A stretch of DNA of 64,000 nt from JAEUJM01 sp044221555 (GTDB lineage Bacteria; Actinomycetota; Acidimicrobiia; Acidimicrobiales; DATDAH01): contig JBGAOY010000013.1 of the NCBI GenBank assembly GCA_044221555.1, positions 1 through 64,000 of the forward strand, in the 5' to 3' direction. Under the pieces are notes generated by a model, which worked only from the letters and a program-made list of their open reading frames with translations, searched no databases and was not told the origin of the DNA. Shown in pieces: positions 50,859 through 58,917 of this stretch; positions within the stretch are counted from its first letter, which is position 1, and each line of letters opens with the position of its first letter. The translations under genes were made by a program, and so were the position numbers.

Positions 50859-50937
50859 GGCTGCGTAGCGGAGCGGAGCAGCGCCACGGGCGAACCGGAT
50901 CCCGAAGGGGTCCCGACGAAGGAGGGACGAAGCCGAC
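50854..50937 (+). repeat. Single copy of the 68-bp dispersed element, leader of the thiolase gene
   Basis: Starts CGTGAGGCTGCG within the stop region of the KAS III-like gene and ends at the ATG of the thiolase. It shares GGAGCGGAGCAGCGCCAC, CGAACCGGATCCCGAAGGGG and CCCGACGAAGGAGGGAC with the array at 41327. The AAGGAGGG is 11 bases from the ATG and should act as the ribosome site. Confidence 0.85.
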
Positions 50938-52134
50938 ATGAGCAGCCATGGCATCAAGGATCGGGTCGCGATCGTGGCGATGGGGTGCACCGACTTCGGC
51001 GAGCACTGGGACCGCAGCGCCGACGACCTGATCATCGACGCCGCCGGCCAGGCCCTCGCCGGCGCCGGCGTGACCACCGACGACGTCGACGCCTACTGGT
51101 TCGGGACCGCCACCACCGCCATGAGCGGCATCGCCCTGTCCCAGGCCCTCAAGCTCCGGGCCAAGCCCGTGACCCGCCTCGAGAACTACTGCGCCACCGG
51201 CTCCGAGGCCCTGCGCAACGCCTGCTACGCCGTGGCGTCCGGCGCCTACGACTCGGCCATGGCCATCGGCGTGGAGAAGGTGAAGGACGGCGGGTACCAG
51301 GGCCTCAACGCCCCGCCCATCCCCACCGACGGCACCCAGCGCACCCTGACCGCGGCGGCCATGTTCAGCCTCGTCGTCCCCGCCTACGGCGAGAAGTACG
51401 GCGTGTCCGACGCCGAGCTGCGCGAGGTCCTCGCCCGCATCGCGGCCAAGAACCACCGCAACGGCGCCCGCAACCCCCGCGCCCAGTTCCGCCGCGAGGT
51501 CTCGGTGGAGACGATCTGCTCGGCCGCGCCGGTCGCCGGCCGCCTCGGGCTGTTCGACTGCGCGGGCGTGGCCGACGGCGCCGCCGCCGCCATCGTGGTG
51601 CGGGCCGAGGACGCCCACCGCTACACCGACAAGCCCCTCTACGTGAAGGCGCTCTCGTTCGTGGCCGGCAACGGCAGCGGCAACGCCGACCCGGAGTACG
51701 ACTACACGACCTTCCCCGAGGTCGTGCAGGCGGTCACCGACGCCTACGCCCAGGCCGGCGTCACCGACCCACGCGCCCAGATCGCCATGGCCGAGGTGCA
51801 CGACTGCTTCACCCCCACCGAGCTCGTGCTCATGGAGGACCTCGGCTTCGCCGACCGCGGCACCGCCTGGAAGGAGGTGCTCGCCGGCACCTTCGACCTC
51901 GAGGGCGACCTGCCGGTCAACCCCGACGGCGGCCTCAAGTCCTTCGGCCACCCCGTCGGCGCCTCGGGCCTGCGCATGCACTTCGAGCACTGGCTCCAGT
52001 TCCGCGGGGAGGCGCCGTCCGACCGCCAGATCACGACGGTGCAGGACCGCAAACTCGGCCTGGTCCAGAACCTCGGCGGCTACCCCGGCGAGATGCTCTG
52101 CTTCGCCAGCATCCTCGGCCCCGAGCTCGGCTGA
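50938..52134 (+). CDS. SCP-x/lipid-transfer-type thiolase
   Basis: A 398-aa thiolase of the lipid-transfer protein (SCP-x, Ltp2-like) group. The nucleophile Cys is in RLENYCATGSEALRNACYAV. His and related residues are in MAEVHDCFTPTELVLMEDLG and in the C-terminal GGLKSFGHPVGASGLRM. The ending LGGYPGEMLCFASILGPELG is also typical. It cleaves a 3-oxo- or 3-hydroxyacyl-CoA, often in steroid side-chain breakdown with a DUF35 partner. It is downstream of the KAS III/OB-fold fusion. The leader carries a dispersed 68-bp element. Confidence 0.93.
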   Translation: MSSHGIKDRVAIVAMGCTDFGEHWDRSADDLIIDAAGQALAGAGVTTDDVDAYWFGTATTAMSGIALSQALKLRAKPVTRLENYCATGSEALRNACYAVASGAYDSAMAIGVEKVKDGGYQGLNAPPIPTDGTQRTLTAAAMFSLVVPAYGEKYGVSDAELREVLARIAAKNHRNGARNPRAQFRREVSVETICSAAPVAGRLGLFDCAGVADGAAAAIVVRAEDAHRYTDKPLYVKALSFVAGNGSGNADPEYDYTTFPEVVQAVTDAYAQAGVTDPRAQIAMAEVHDCFTPTELVLMEDLGFADRGTAWKEVLAGTFDLEGDLPVNPDGGLKSFGHPVGASGLRMHFEHWLQFRGEAPSDRQITTVQDRKLGLVQNLGGYPGEMLCFASILGPELG

Positions 52135-52306
52135 GCCCGCCGACGGCGGCGTTCCCCGGAACGCTGCGCCGCACCGACCCGCACGGCCCGGCGCCGGTGC
52201 CGTCGCGCAACCCGAGGGTCACCTCGACGTAGGCCGAACGGCGGTATCTGGAATTCGGGATGGTCCATCGGTCCCATCGCGCTTTGCGCCGGCGGTCGAG
52301 CGGCCG

Positions 52307-53767
52307 ATGCAGCCAATCATGCGGTGGAGCCGGTGGCGAGTGCGCACGACGCGCGAGGCGGCCCGCCTCGCGCGCCTGCTGTACATCGTCAGCGGCCTGA
52401 TCGTGGTGGTCACCGAGGCCGCGAGCCCGTCCGAGCAGGACCCCATCGTGGTGGCCTGCTTCGGGTTCGCGGCGGTGGTCGTCGGCCTGCTCGTGCCGCT
52501 GCTCCCGTGGGAGCGACTGCCCCGGTGGGCGCTGATCGGCGTCCCCGTCCTCGGCCAGATCATGATCGGCCTCGCCGGCGTGGTCGCCCCGGGTGCGACG
52601 CAGCGCTACGTCGTGCTCTACGCCCTCACCTACCTCTTCGTGGGCCTGAGCCAGCGGCCCGGCGTCGCCTTCGCCCTCGCCCCGTTCACCGTCGCCAGCT
52701 ACGCCGCCGGCACGTGGCCGAGCCCGTCGTGGCTCGACTTCGTCGTCGTGCTGGCGGTGGCGGTGCTCATCGCCGAGACCCTGAGCCGCACCGCCGCCCA
52801 GCAGCGCCGGGACGGGGCCACCATGGTGCGCCTGCTCGAGGCCGCCCGCCGCCTCACCCGGGCCGAGACGCTGCGGGAGGCGACCGACGTCGTGGTCGAA
52901 GCGGTCGGCGACACCCTGCACACCGACCTGGTGGCGGTCCTGCTCGCCGATCCGGACGACCCGGGCCGCTACGTCGAGGTCAGCGGCAACGAGTCGGTCG
53001 TGGGCTACGGCCCCATGGCCGTCGACGTCCGGGTCGAGCCCAGCGGCGTCGCCGCCGCCGTGCAGCGCCGCGAGGCGCTCTTCGTCGCCGACGCCCGCAC
53101 CTCCGACGTGACCTCGCCCCGCCTCATCGAGACCACGGGCCTCGTGTCGGCGCTGTTCATCCCCCTCCTCGGGCACCGCGAGTGCCTCGGCGCCGTGGTC
53201 ACGGGCTGGCGCCACCCGGTGCGCCACCTCGACGACCTCGAGCGCGACGCCGTCGAGGTGCTCTCCACCGAGGCCGGCCTCGTGCTCGAGCGCCTGCGTG
53301 AGACCGCCCGGCTCGCTGACGAGGCCGAGCGCGAGCCGCTGACCGGGCTCGCCAACCGCCGCACCTTCGCCCGCGCCCTCGCCGCGGCGTCGGCCGGCGA
53401 CGCCGTGGTGATGATCGACCTCGACGGCTTCAAGGCGGTCAACGACCGCTACGGGCACGGCCTCGGCGACGACGTCCTCGTCACCATGGCCGACTGCCTG
53501 CAGCGGTCCTGCCGCACCGGCGACTGCGTCAGCCGCTTCGGCGGGGACGAGTTCGCGGTGGTCCTGCGGGGTGGGGGCGAGGACGGCGCCCGGCGCCTGC
53601 TCGACCGCCTCGCCGCCGCGTGGCGCGAGAGCGACCCGCTCGTCGCCTACTCGGCCGGCTTCGCCGCCTGCCCGGCGGACGGGACGGGCCCCGCCACCCT
53701 CGAGCAGGCCGACCAGGCCCTCTACCGGGCCAAGCGGGGCCGCGAGGAGCTCGTCGCCGTCGACTGA
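52307..53767 (+). CDS. Membrane-bound diguanylate cyclase (six TM, GAF, GGDEF)
   Basis: A 486-aa enzyme making cyclic di-GMP from two GTP. Residues about 20-160 hold six hydrophobic helices (LYIVSGLIVVVTEA to WLDFVVVLAVAVLIAET). Residues about 175-325 fit a GAF domain. The GGDEF domain begins PLTGLANRRTFARALA, has the substrate-binding DLDGFKAVNDRYGHGLGDDV, and keeps the active RFGGDEFAVVL. An RTGD sequence exactly five residues before it fits the inhibitory RxxD site, so feedback by product is likely. The start MQPIMRW is ATG 52307, with no strong ribosome site. No EAL domain. Confidence 0.92.
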   Translation: MQPIMRWSRWRVRTTREAARLARLLYIVSGLIVVVTEAASPSEQDPIVVACFGFAAVVVGLLVPLLPWERLPRWALIGVPVLGQIMIGLAGVVAPGATQRYVVLYALTYLFVGLSQRPGVAFALAPFTVASYAAGTWPSPSWLDFVVVLAVAVLIAETLSRTAAQQRRDGATMVRLLEAARRLTRAETLREATDVVVEAVGDTLHTDLVAVLLADPDDPGRYVEVSGNESVVGYGPMAVDVRVEPSGVAAAVQRREALFVADARTSDVTSPRLIETTGLVSALFIPLLGHRECLGAVVTGWRHPVRHLDDLERDAVEVLSTEAGLVLERLRETARLADEAEREPLTGLANRRTFARALAAASAGDAVVMIDLDGFKAVNDRYGHGLGDDVLVTMADCLQRSCRTGDCVSRFGGDEFAVVLRGGGEDGARRLLDRLAAAWRESDPLVAYSAGFAACPADGTGPATLEQADQALYRAKRGREELVAVD

Positions 53768-53842
53768 ACGCGGCCCGGCGGCGACCTCGGGGCGCTCCCG
53801 GCGCACCACGCCCGGCGCCGCCCGATGGGTCACAATGCGGGG

Positions 53843-54586
53843 ATGGCCCAGGCGTCCGATCCCCCTCCCCCGCGCGAGGTCGTGCGCTACGGCCCGGAGA
53901 TCCCCGACGAGGACGCCCTCCGGCTGCTCGGCTCGGTGGCCGACAAGCGGGTGTTGGTCCTCGGGCTCCACCGACCCTCCGCCTCCATCGCGCTCGCCCA
54001 GCAGGGCGCGAAGGTGGTCGTGGTCGACCCCGACCAGGAGCGCCTCGACCGCGGCCGTGCCGCCTGCGAGGAGGCCGAGGCCAAGGCCGAGTTCCGCAAG
54101 GCCGACCTGGCGGGCCTGGCCTTCCTCCCCGGGGAGTCGTTCGATCTCGTCCTCAGCATCTACACGCTCGCCGGCGTGGACGACCTCAACCGGGTCTTCC
54201 GCCAGGTGCACCGCGTCCTGAAGGCCGACGGCGCCCTCGTCCTGTCGCTCCCGCACCCCGCCCACGCCATGCTCGACGCCGACCGGCCGCCCCGGCTGCC
54301 CGACGACCCCGTGCTCGTCGCCCACCCCTACCCGGGCACGAGCGGCCGGCACGAGGGCGCGCCGCCGACCGGGGGGGTCCCCGGCGAGGCGACCGGGACG
54401 ACGCCGGCGACGCGGACCTGGGCGCCCAGCGAGGTGTTCACCGCCATGCACCGGGCCAAGTTCCGGCTGGACGCGCTGCTCGAGCCGGCCGCCGGCACCG
54501 CCAGCCCGCGCGGCCCGCAGTGGACCGAGCTCCTGCGCTGGGCACCACCCACGCTCGTCCTGCGGGGGCGCAAGGAAGGGATCTGA
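53843..54586 (+). CDS. Class I SAM-dependent methyltransferase
   Basis: A 247-aa methyltransferase of the Methyltransf_11 type. Strand-loop motifs: RVLVLGLHRPSASIALAQQG (motif I, with the glycine-rich loop replaced by LGLHRPSAS), VVVVDPDQERLDRGRAAC (acidic residue at the end of beta2), FRKADLAGLAFLPGESFDLV and VLSIYTLAGVDDL (beta4), FRQVHRVLKADGALVLSLPH. ATG 53843 is preferred over 53825. The altered motif I leaves SAM binding less certain. The substrate is unknown. Convergent with the anti-sigma gene at 54594, separated by only 7 bp. Confidence 0.8.
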   Translation: MAQASDPPPPREVVRYGPEIPDEDALRLLGSVADKRVLVLGLHRPSASIALAQQGAKVVVVDPDQERLDRGRAACEEAEAKAEFRKADLAGLAFLPGESFDLVLSIYTLAGVDDLNRVFRQVHRVLKADGALVLSLPHPAHAMLDADRPPRLPDDPVLVAHPYPGTSGRHEGAPPTGGVPGEATGTTPATRTWAPSEVFTAMHRAKFRLDALLEPAAGTASPRGPQWTELLRWAPPTLVLRGRKEGI

Positions 54587-54593
54587 GGGGGAT

Positions 54594-55025
54594 CTAGCCC
54601 CGGCGTCCGGCGCGCTCGGGCTGGACGACCACCTCGAACCAGACCGTCTTGCCACCGGGGAGCGCGTCCACGCCCCACCGGGCCGCGAGGGCGTCCACGA
54701 TCCGCAGGCCGCGGCCCGTCTCCGCGCCCGTCCGGTGCGAGCGCACCTCGACGGGCGTGGTGCTGGCGTCGGTCACCTCGACCCGCAGGCAGTCGCCCTG
54801 GTCGACGAGGCGCACGGTGGCGTCGCTGTTGGCGTGCAGACCGGCGTTGGTCACGAGCTCGCTGACCATCAGGACCACGCCGTCGCCGTCGACCTCGAGG
54901 CCCCAGTCGTCGAGCTGCGCCTGGACGAAGCGCCGCGCGCTGCCCGCGCTCTGGGGCGCGGCCGGCACCTGCAGGGTCGCCTCCCGGTGGTGCGCTCCCA
55001 TGTGATCGATCGTCCCGCCGCCCAT
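54594..55025 (-). CDS. HATPase_c anti-sigma-type protein (RsbW-like)
   Basis: A 135-143-aa GHKL ATPase domain of the serine kinase/anti-sigma type. The N box is MVSELVTNAGLHANSDA, the G1 box DCLRVEVTDASTTPVEV, and the G2-like box TGRGLRIVDALAARWGVDAL; KTVWFEVVV closes the domain. All ATP-binding elements appear intact. ATG 55025 or ATG 55001 may start it. It follows the GPGG peptide gene by 16 bp, and a SigF-type promoter stands upstream of both, so it is probably part of the stress regulon and could bind a sigma factor or phosphorylate a STAS protein. Confidence 0.88.
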   Translation of the reverse strand: MGGGTIDHMGAHHREATLQVPAAPQSAGSARRFVQAQLDDWGLEVDGDGVVLMVSELVTNAGLHANSDATVRLVDQGDCLRVEVTDASTTPVEVRSHRTGAETGRGLRIVDALAARWGVDALPGGKTVWFEVVVQPERAGRRG

Positions 55026-55041
55026 CCGGGCTAGCGGCCGG

Positions 55042-55185
55042 TCATCCGAAGATGCTGACGCCGCCGGGGCCCACGAGCAGCCCGACGATGATCAGGACGA
55101 CGCCCCAGAGCACCTGGCGCCGGACGATCGCCATGATGCCGGAGATCACGAGCACCACGGCGAGCAGCCAGAGGAGGAAGTACAT
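55042..55185 (-). CDS. GPGG-motif small membrane protein
   Basis: A 47-aa peptide, two hydrophobic helices (YFLLWLLAVVLVISGIMAIV and WGVVLIIVGLLV) around a short basic RRQ, ending GPGGVSIFG. This is the conserved actinobacterial GPGG-motif membrane peptide. GGAG is nine bases before the ATG. A very good SigF-type promoter (GTTC-N16-GGGTAA, minus strand, 55260-55235) is 50 bp before the start. The anti-sigma gene follows closely. Function unknown; the promoter links it to stress response. Confidence 0.88.
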   Translation of the reverse strand: MYFLLWLLAVVLVISGIMAIVRRQVLWGVVLIIVGLLVGPGGVSIFG

Positions 55186-55234
55186 GGGGGACGCTCCAGT
55201 GTCCGGAGGGTCGGGGTGCCGGACTGAACGGTGC

Positions 55235-55260
55235 TTACCCGCGCCGTCTGGCCGCAGAAC
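55235..55260 (-). promoter_or_regulatory. SigF/SigB-type promoter (GTTC-N16-GGGTAA)
   Basis: On the minus strand GTTC (55260-55257), 16 bases, GGGTAA (55240-55235), matching the GTTT..GGGTAT consensus of this sigma family. It drives the GPGG peptide and probably the anti-sigma gene. Confidence 0.7.
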
Positions 55261-55290
55261 GGCGCAACAGGATAAATTCCTCGCGGTCGG

Positions 55291-55316
55291 GTTCTACCGC
55301 CGGGGCGGCGGGGTAG
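55291..55316 (+). promoter_or_regulatory. SigF/SigB-type promoter (GTTC-N16-GGGTAG)
   Basis: GTTC at 55291-55294, 16 bases, GGGTAG at 55311-55316 on the plus strand. It is divergent from the promoter at 55235 and upstream of the gene at 55470 (leader about 145 bases). Confidence 0.6.
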
Positions 55317-55469
55317 GACATCGGTGCTCGGCAAGCACCACCACCAGCCACCGCCAGCGTTGTCATGGGGCGGGACCGCTACCGCCCAGTGGTCCCGTCC
55401 CTTGAGAGCGCTGGCGGTCGGCGTTTTGGGCGCGCCCCGGGCACGACGTCACCGACCCGGGGAGCGGCC

Positions 55470-55730
55470 ATGCCCACCACCCACCTCACCGCCGACGCGC
55501 GAGGCACCGAGCGGGCGACCGTCCTGCCTGGTCCGGGCCCGGGCACCGAGCCCGAGCCGACGATCGTGATCCCGGACCCGAATCCCAACCCGGACCCGGC
55601 GCCGATCATCCCGGACCCCGACCCGAACCCGAACCCGGCGCCGATCATCCCGGACCCGGCACCGGCCCCCGACCCGGGGCGGGAGACGCCGCCCGACACC
55701 GAGCCCGCCCCGGTGGCCGGAGCGGCCTGA
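55470..55730 (+). CDS. Small Pro/Asp-repeat protein
   Basis: An 86-aa protein; ATG 55470 is preceded by GGGGAGC. After a short polar start (MPTTHLTADARGTERATVL), it is nearly all PDP/NPN repeats: two units of IPDP.PNP.PAPI, then PAPAPDPG and a Thr/Pro/Glu tail. No signal peptide and no transmembrane helix are seen. The composition suggests an extended, disordered polypeptide. A SigF-type promoter precedes it. Function unknown. Confidence 0.6.
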   Translation: MPTTHLTADARGTERATVLPGPGPGTEPEPTIVIPDPNPNPDPAPIIPDPDPNPNPAPIIPDPAPAPDPGRETPPDTEPAPVAGAA

Positions 55731-55793
55731 GCCGCCGATCGCGATGACGGGCGGCCCGGCAGTGCGCAGGGGAGCAGCGGTAGCATCCCCCCC

Positions 55794-57023
55794 ATGGTGG
55801 GGGGACCAACGGCGGGATCCCGCCCCGACGGAGGGCGGCTCGAGGTGATGGCCTCCGCCGACTGGGCCCGCCGCCGCATCGCCGGGGTCCTCCTGGGCTC
55901 GCTCGGCGCGCTCGCCCTCACCCTCCTGCTGGCCGTCCCCGACGAACCCATCAACTTCCGGCCTGCGGTCTGGTACCTCGTGCTGGTCGTCGCCGCCGCC
56001 CTCGTGGGCGGGGTCTGGGCCATGGTCGTCGCCCTCGTCTGCACCACCGTGGGCGTCTGGTACACGGTCGGCGGCGACCCCCAGAGCTTCGCCGGGCCGA
56101 GCGGCACCGAGTACTGGGGCCTCACCGGCTTCGTCGTGGCCGCCGGCACCGTCGGCCTCCTCGTCACCAGCCTCGAAGCGGCGCTGCGCCAGCGCGATGA
56201 GGCGGTCGAGGCACGTATCCGGGCGGAGGCCGACGCCCGGGCCCAGCGGGAGCTGGAGGCCACCCGGGCCGAGCTGTTCGTCTCCGAGCTCCAGCGACTG
56301 CGGGTGCGCCGCAACGTCGACGCCCTGCAGGACGCGATGCTGCCGCACGAGCTGCCCGAGGTGCCGGGCTTCGAGCTCGACGCCTGCTACACCCCCGCCT
56401 CGGCCGACCTGGCCGTCGGCGGTGACTGGTACGACGCCTACCTGCTCGACCCCGGCCACCTCGCCTTCGCGGTGGGTGACGTGTCGGGGCACGGCGTCGA
56501 GGCCGCCGCGCTCATGGCGCAGCTGCGCAACGCCAAGCGCGCGTTCGTGTCCGAGGACCCGTCCCCCGCCGAGGTGATGGGCCGCCTCAACCGCTACCTC
56601 TGCCAACTCGACACCGAGCACTACGCCACCGTCGTGTTCGGCATCCTCGACCTCGCCGACGGGCGGTGCCGCTGGGCGTCGGCGGGCCACCCGGCGCCGG
56701 CGGTCTTCGGCCCCGACGGGAACGCGGTCCTGCTCGACCGGGCGGACCAGCGGGGGCCGCTCCTCGGCTTCCGCCCCCACGCCGCCTACCCCGAGGTGCA
56801 GCGGGTCCTCGGCGCCGGGGAGGGGCTGCTGCTCTACACCGACGGCCTCGTCGAGCGCCGCGGGGAGGACATCGACGAGGGCCTGGCCGCCCTGGTGCGG
56901 GCCCTCGACGAACTGGCCGCGGCGCCGACCGCCCGGCTCTGCGACCGCCTCATGGAGGTGGTCGCCGGCGGCCACGAGGGTCGCGACGACGTCTGCCAGC
57001 TCCTGATCCGCCGCCTGGCCTGA
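55794..57023 (+). CDS. Membrane-bound SpoIIE-type PP2C serine phosphatase
   Basis: A 409-aa protein. Residues about 30-125 contain four hydrophobic helices (GVLLGSLGALALTLLLAVP, WYLVLVVAAALVGGVWAMVV), similar to DUF4118 sensor membranes. A coiled linker leads to the SpoIIE phosphatase domain: DALQDAMLPHELPEVPGFEL, ADLAVGGDWYDAYLL (metal Asp), FAVGDVSGHGVEAAALMAQL, RWASAGHPAPAVF, LLLYTDGLVERRGED and EGRDDVCQLLI. It should dephosphorylate a STAS anti-anti-sigma factor. It lies directly before the anti-sigma/sigma pair, so it is likely the input of that partner switch. The ATG at 55848 is an alternative start. Confidence 0.92.
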   Translation: MVGGPTAGSRPDGGRLEVMASADWARRRIAGVLLGSLGALALTLLLAVPDEPINFRPAVWYLVLVVAAALVGGVWAMVVALVCTTVGVWYTVGGDPQSFAGPSGTEYWGLTGFVVAAGTVGLLVTSLEAALRQRDEAVEARIRAEADARAQRELEATRAELFVSELQRLRVRRNVDALQDAMLPHELPEVPGFELDACYTPASADLAVGGDWYDAYLLDPGHLAFAVGDVSGHGVEAAALMAQLRNAKRAFVSEDPSPAEVMGRLNRYLCQLDTEHYATVVFGILDLADGRCRWASAGHPAPAVFGPDGNAVLLDRADQRGPLLGFRPHAAYPEVQRVLGAGEGLLLYTDGLVERRGEDIDEGLAALVRALDELAAAPTARLCDRLMEVVAGGHEGRDDVCQLLIRRLA

Positions 57024-57111
57024 GCGACCCGGAGGGCCGACCGCAGCCACCCGGTGACCGTGACGCCGTCACCCCCGGCATACTCCCGTCACCAATGGGT
57101 AGAGAAGAGGA

Positions 57112-57525
57112 ATGGCGCTGATCATGGGCGAGGGTCGGATGTCGAGCGCGAAGCTGGTGGTCCCCGCGGTGCCGTCGTCGTTGCGACTGGCCCGCCTGAC
57201 CGCATCGAGCCTGGCCGCCGACCTCGACTGGCCCCTCGACGACATCGAAGACTTGCGCATCGCGGTGGACGAGCTCACCGCCGCGCTCATCGCCGGCGCG
57301 CCCGGCGAGACGCTCGAGCTCGAGTTCGCCCAGGACGGCGTCGCGCTGTTCGTGCAGGGCTCGTGCGCGAGCACGGCCCCCCTGGAACCGCTCGACCCCT
57401 TGGCCCTCGAACTGCTGGAGCTGACCACCGACCACTTCACGGTCGACGGCGGCGAGGGGCGGCGCCGGTTCTCGATCGAGAAGGCCCCGACCCCCGCCGA
57501 TGGCTCCAGCAGCGACGATGCCTGA
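57112..57525 (+). CDS. RsbW-like anti-sigma factor with degenerate ATP site
   Basis: A 137-aa protein upstream of and overlapping the sigma factor gene (8-bp overlap, ATGCCTGA), the position of RsbW/UsfX in actinobacteria. The helix DDIEDLRIAVDELTAALIAG corresponds to the N box, but the usual Asn is absent, and no GRGL-type G box is visible. ATP binding and kinase activity are therefore doubtful; it may bind the sigma factor by contact alone. ATG 57112 or 57124 may be used. The C-terminus (GGEGRRRFSIEKAPTPADGS) is short and polar. Confidence 0.78.
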   Translation: MALIMGEGRMSSAKLVVPAVPSSLRLARLTASSLAADLDWPLDDIEDLRIAVDELTAALIAGAPGETLELEFAQDGVALFVQGSCASTAPLEPLDPLALELLELTTDHFTVDGGEGRRRFSIEKAPTPADGSSSDDA

Positions 57526-58285
57526 CACCGAGACCCTCCGCGCCGACACGGCGCGCTGGTTCGAGGAGTACCAGCGCACCGGGGACCGGGAGGTCCGCAA
57601 CCGGATCGTCGAGGCCCACCGCCACATCGCCGACTACTACGTGCGCCGCTACGAGCGTCGCGGGGTCCACCACGACGACCTCCTCCAGGTGTCGCTGCTC
57701 TCGATCGTGCGGGCCGCGGAGCGCTTCGACCCGGCGCGCGGCGTCGAGTTCTCGACCTTCGCCGGCCGCACCATCGAGGGTGAGCTGAAGCGCTTCTTCC
57801 GGGACCGCACCTGGTCCATCCGCCCGCCCCGGCGGGTGCAGGAGCTGCACCTCACCCTGCGCCGGGCGCAGGAGGAGATGGCACAGACCCTCGGCCGCTC
57901 GCCGACCGTGCGCGAGCTGGCCCGCTTCGCCGAGGTCTCCCAGGACGACGTGCTCGAGGCCCTCGAGGCCAGCGGCGCCCACCAGGCCGCCAGCCTCGAC
58001 CGGGCCCGCACCGGCGACAGCGAGGACGAGGGGGGCTCGCTCGGCGACCGCGTCCTGGCCAGCGACGAGGGTGGCTACGACCACATCGACCGCCGCGACC
58101 TCATCCAGGGCCTGCTCGCCAACCTCTCGGAGCGGGACCGCCAGATCATCGAGATGCGGTTCTTCGACAACATGACCCAGCCCGAGATCGCGGCCAAGGT
58201 CGGCGTGAGCCAGTCGTACCTGTCGCGCGTCCTGCGGCGGACGTTGCTCGACCTGCGCGAGCAGCTCCAGCACCAGCTTCCCTGA
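57518..58285 (+). CDS. SigB/SigF/SigG-family RNA polymerase sigma factor
   Basis: A 255-aa group 3 sigma factor. Region 2 is NRIVEAHRHIADYYVRRYER, DDLLQVSLLSIVRAAERFDP and VEFSTFAGRTIEGELKRFFR. Region 3 includes VQELHLTLRRAQEEMAQTL and RSPTVRELARFAEVSQDDV. Region 4 is LSERDRQIIEMRFFDNMTQP and EIAAKVGVSQSYLSRVLRRT, a complete HTH. These match the SigF/SigB stress family. ATG 57518 overlaps the end of the anti-sigma gene; ATG 57500 is also possible. Several GTTC/GTCT-N16/17-GGGTA promoters in the surrounding 5 kb match its expected recognition sequence. Confidence 0.93.
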   Translation: MPDTETLRADTARWFEEYQRTGDREVRNRIVEAHRHIADYYVRRYERRGVHHDDLLQVSLLSIVRAAERFDPARGVEFSTFAGRTIEGELKRFFRDRTWSIRPPRRVQELHLTLRRAQEEMAQTLGRSPTVRELARFAEVSQDDVLEALEASGAHQAASLDRARTGDSEDEGGSLGDRVLASDEGGYDHIDRRDLIQGLLANLSERDRQIIEMRFFDNMTQPEIAAKVGVSQSYLSRVLRRTLLDLREQLQHQLP

Positions 58286-58313
58286 GTCGGGGGCGCGCAA
58301 CCCGGCGGCAACG

Positions 58314-58340
58314 GTTCAGGGCCGGGCCGCCGTTGGGTAC
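58314..58340 (+). promoter_or_regulatory. SigF/SigB-type promoter (GTTC-N17-GGGTAC)
   Basis: GTTC at 58314-58317, 17 bases, GGGTAC at 58335-58340. It stands 35 bp before the anti-sigma-like gene at 58376 and just past the sigma gene, so the stress regulator probably feeds back on the regulon. Confidence 0.65.
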
Positions 58341-58375
58341 GCACTCCGTGAGCGTGACGACACACGGCGAGCGAC

Positions 58376-58834
58376 ATGAGCGCGATGACCATGACCGATC
58401 CGAGCCCCGCGGCCTACACGGCCTGGGTGAGCTTCCCCGCCGACCGGCGCAGCCCGGGCGCGGCGCGGAGCTTCCTCCGGGAGCACCTCGTGCGCTGGGG
58501 GTGCGCCGGCCTCGGTGACGGCGAGGTCGGCGACGTCGCCCTGCTCCTCGTGAGCGAGCTGGTCACGAACGGGGTGCTGCACGCCGGCACCCCGGTCGGT
58601 GTCGCGGTCGGCTACGACGGCGACACCCTCGCGGTGGCGGTGACCGACGGCGTCCCCGACGGCATCCACCCCGGGCCGTCGTGGTCCACCCGGCAGTCCC
58701 GCGGCGCCCCGTCGGGCCGGGGGCTGCGCATCGTCCACGCCCTCGCCGACGACTGGGGGGTGTCCGTCCACGACCAGGGCAAGACGGTCTGGTTCGAGCT
58801 GTCCCCCGAGCGGCTCACGGCGCAGGGCCGCTGA
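58376..58834 (+). CDS. HATPase_c anti-sigma-type protein (RsbW-like)
   Basis: A 152-aa GHKL ATPase domain. N box LLLVSELVTNGVLHAGTPVG, G1-type DTLAVAVTDGVPDGIHPG, G2-type SGRGLRIVHALADDWGVSVH and the closing KTVWFELSPERL are all intact. It is a close relative of the protein at 54594 and unlike the degenerate protein at 57112. ATG 58376 or 58385 may be used. With a SigF-type promoter immediately upstream, it is a likely feedback regulator. Confidence 0.9.
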   Translation: MSAMTMTDPSPAAYTAWVSFPADRRSPGAARSFLREHLVRWGCAGLGDGEVGDVALLLVSELVTNGVLHAGTPVGVAVGYDGDTLAVAVTDGVPDGIHPGPSWSTRQSRGAPSGRGLRIVHALADDWGVSVHDQGKTVWFELSPERLTAQGR

Positions 58835-58917
58835 GCGCGCCACCCGCCCCTCGCGTCCGACGAGCGGCCGGGTCGTGCCCGGCGGGCGGCGGGCGGCCGG
58901 CCGGAGCTCCGCCGGGT

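Noticed and set aside
57097..57102. GGGTAG before the RsbW-like gene at 57112 as a SigF promoter
   Set aside because: The expected -35 position reads CGGC-like sequence, not GTTC or GTCT.
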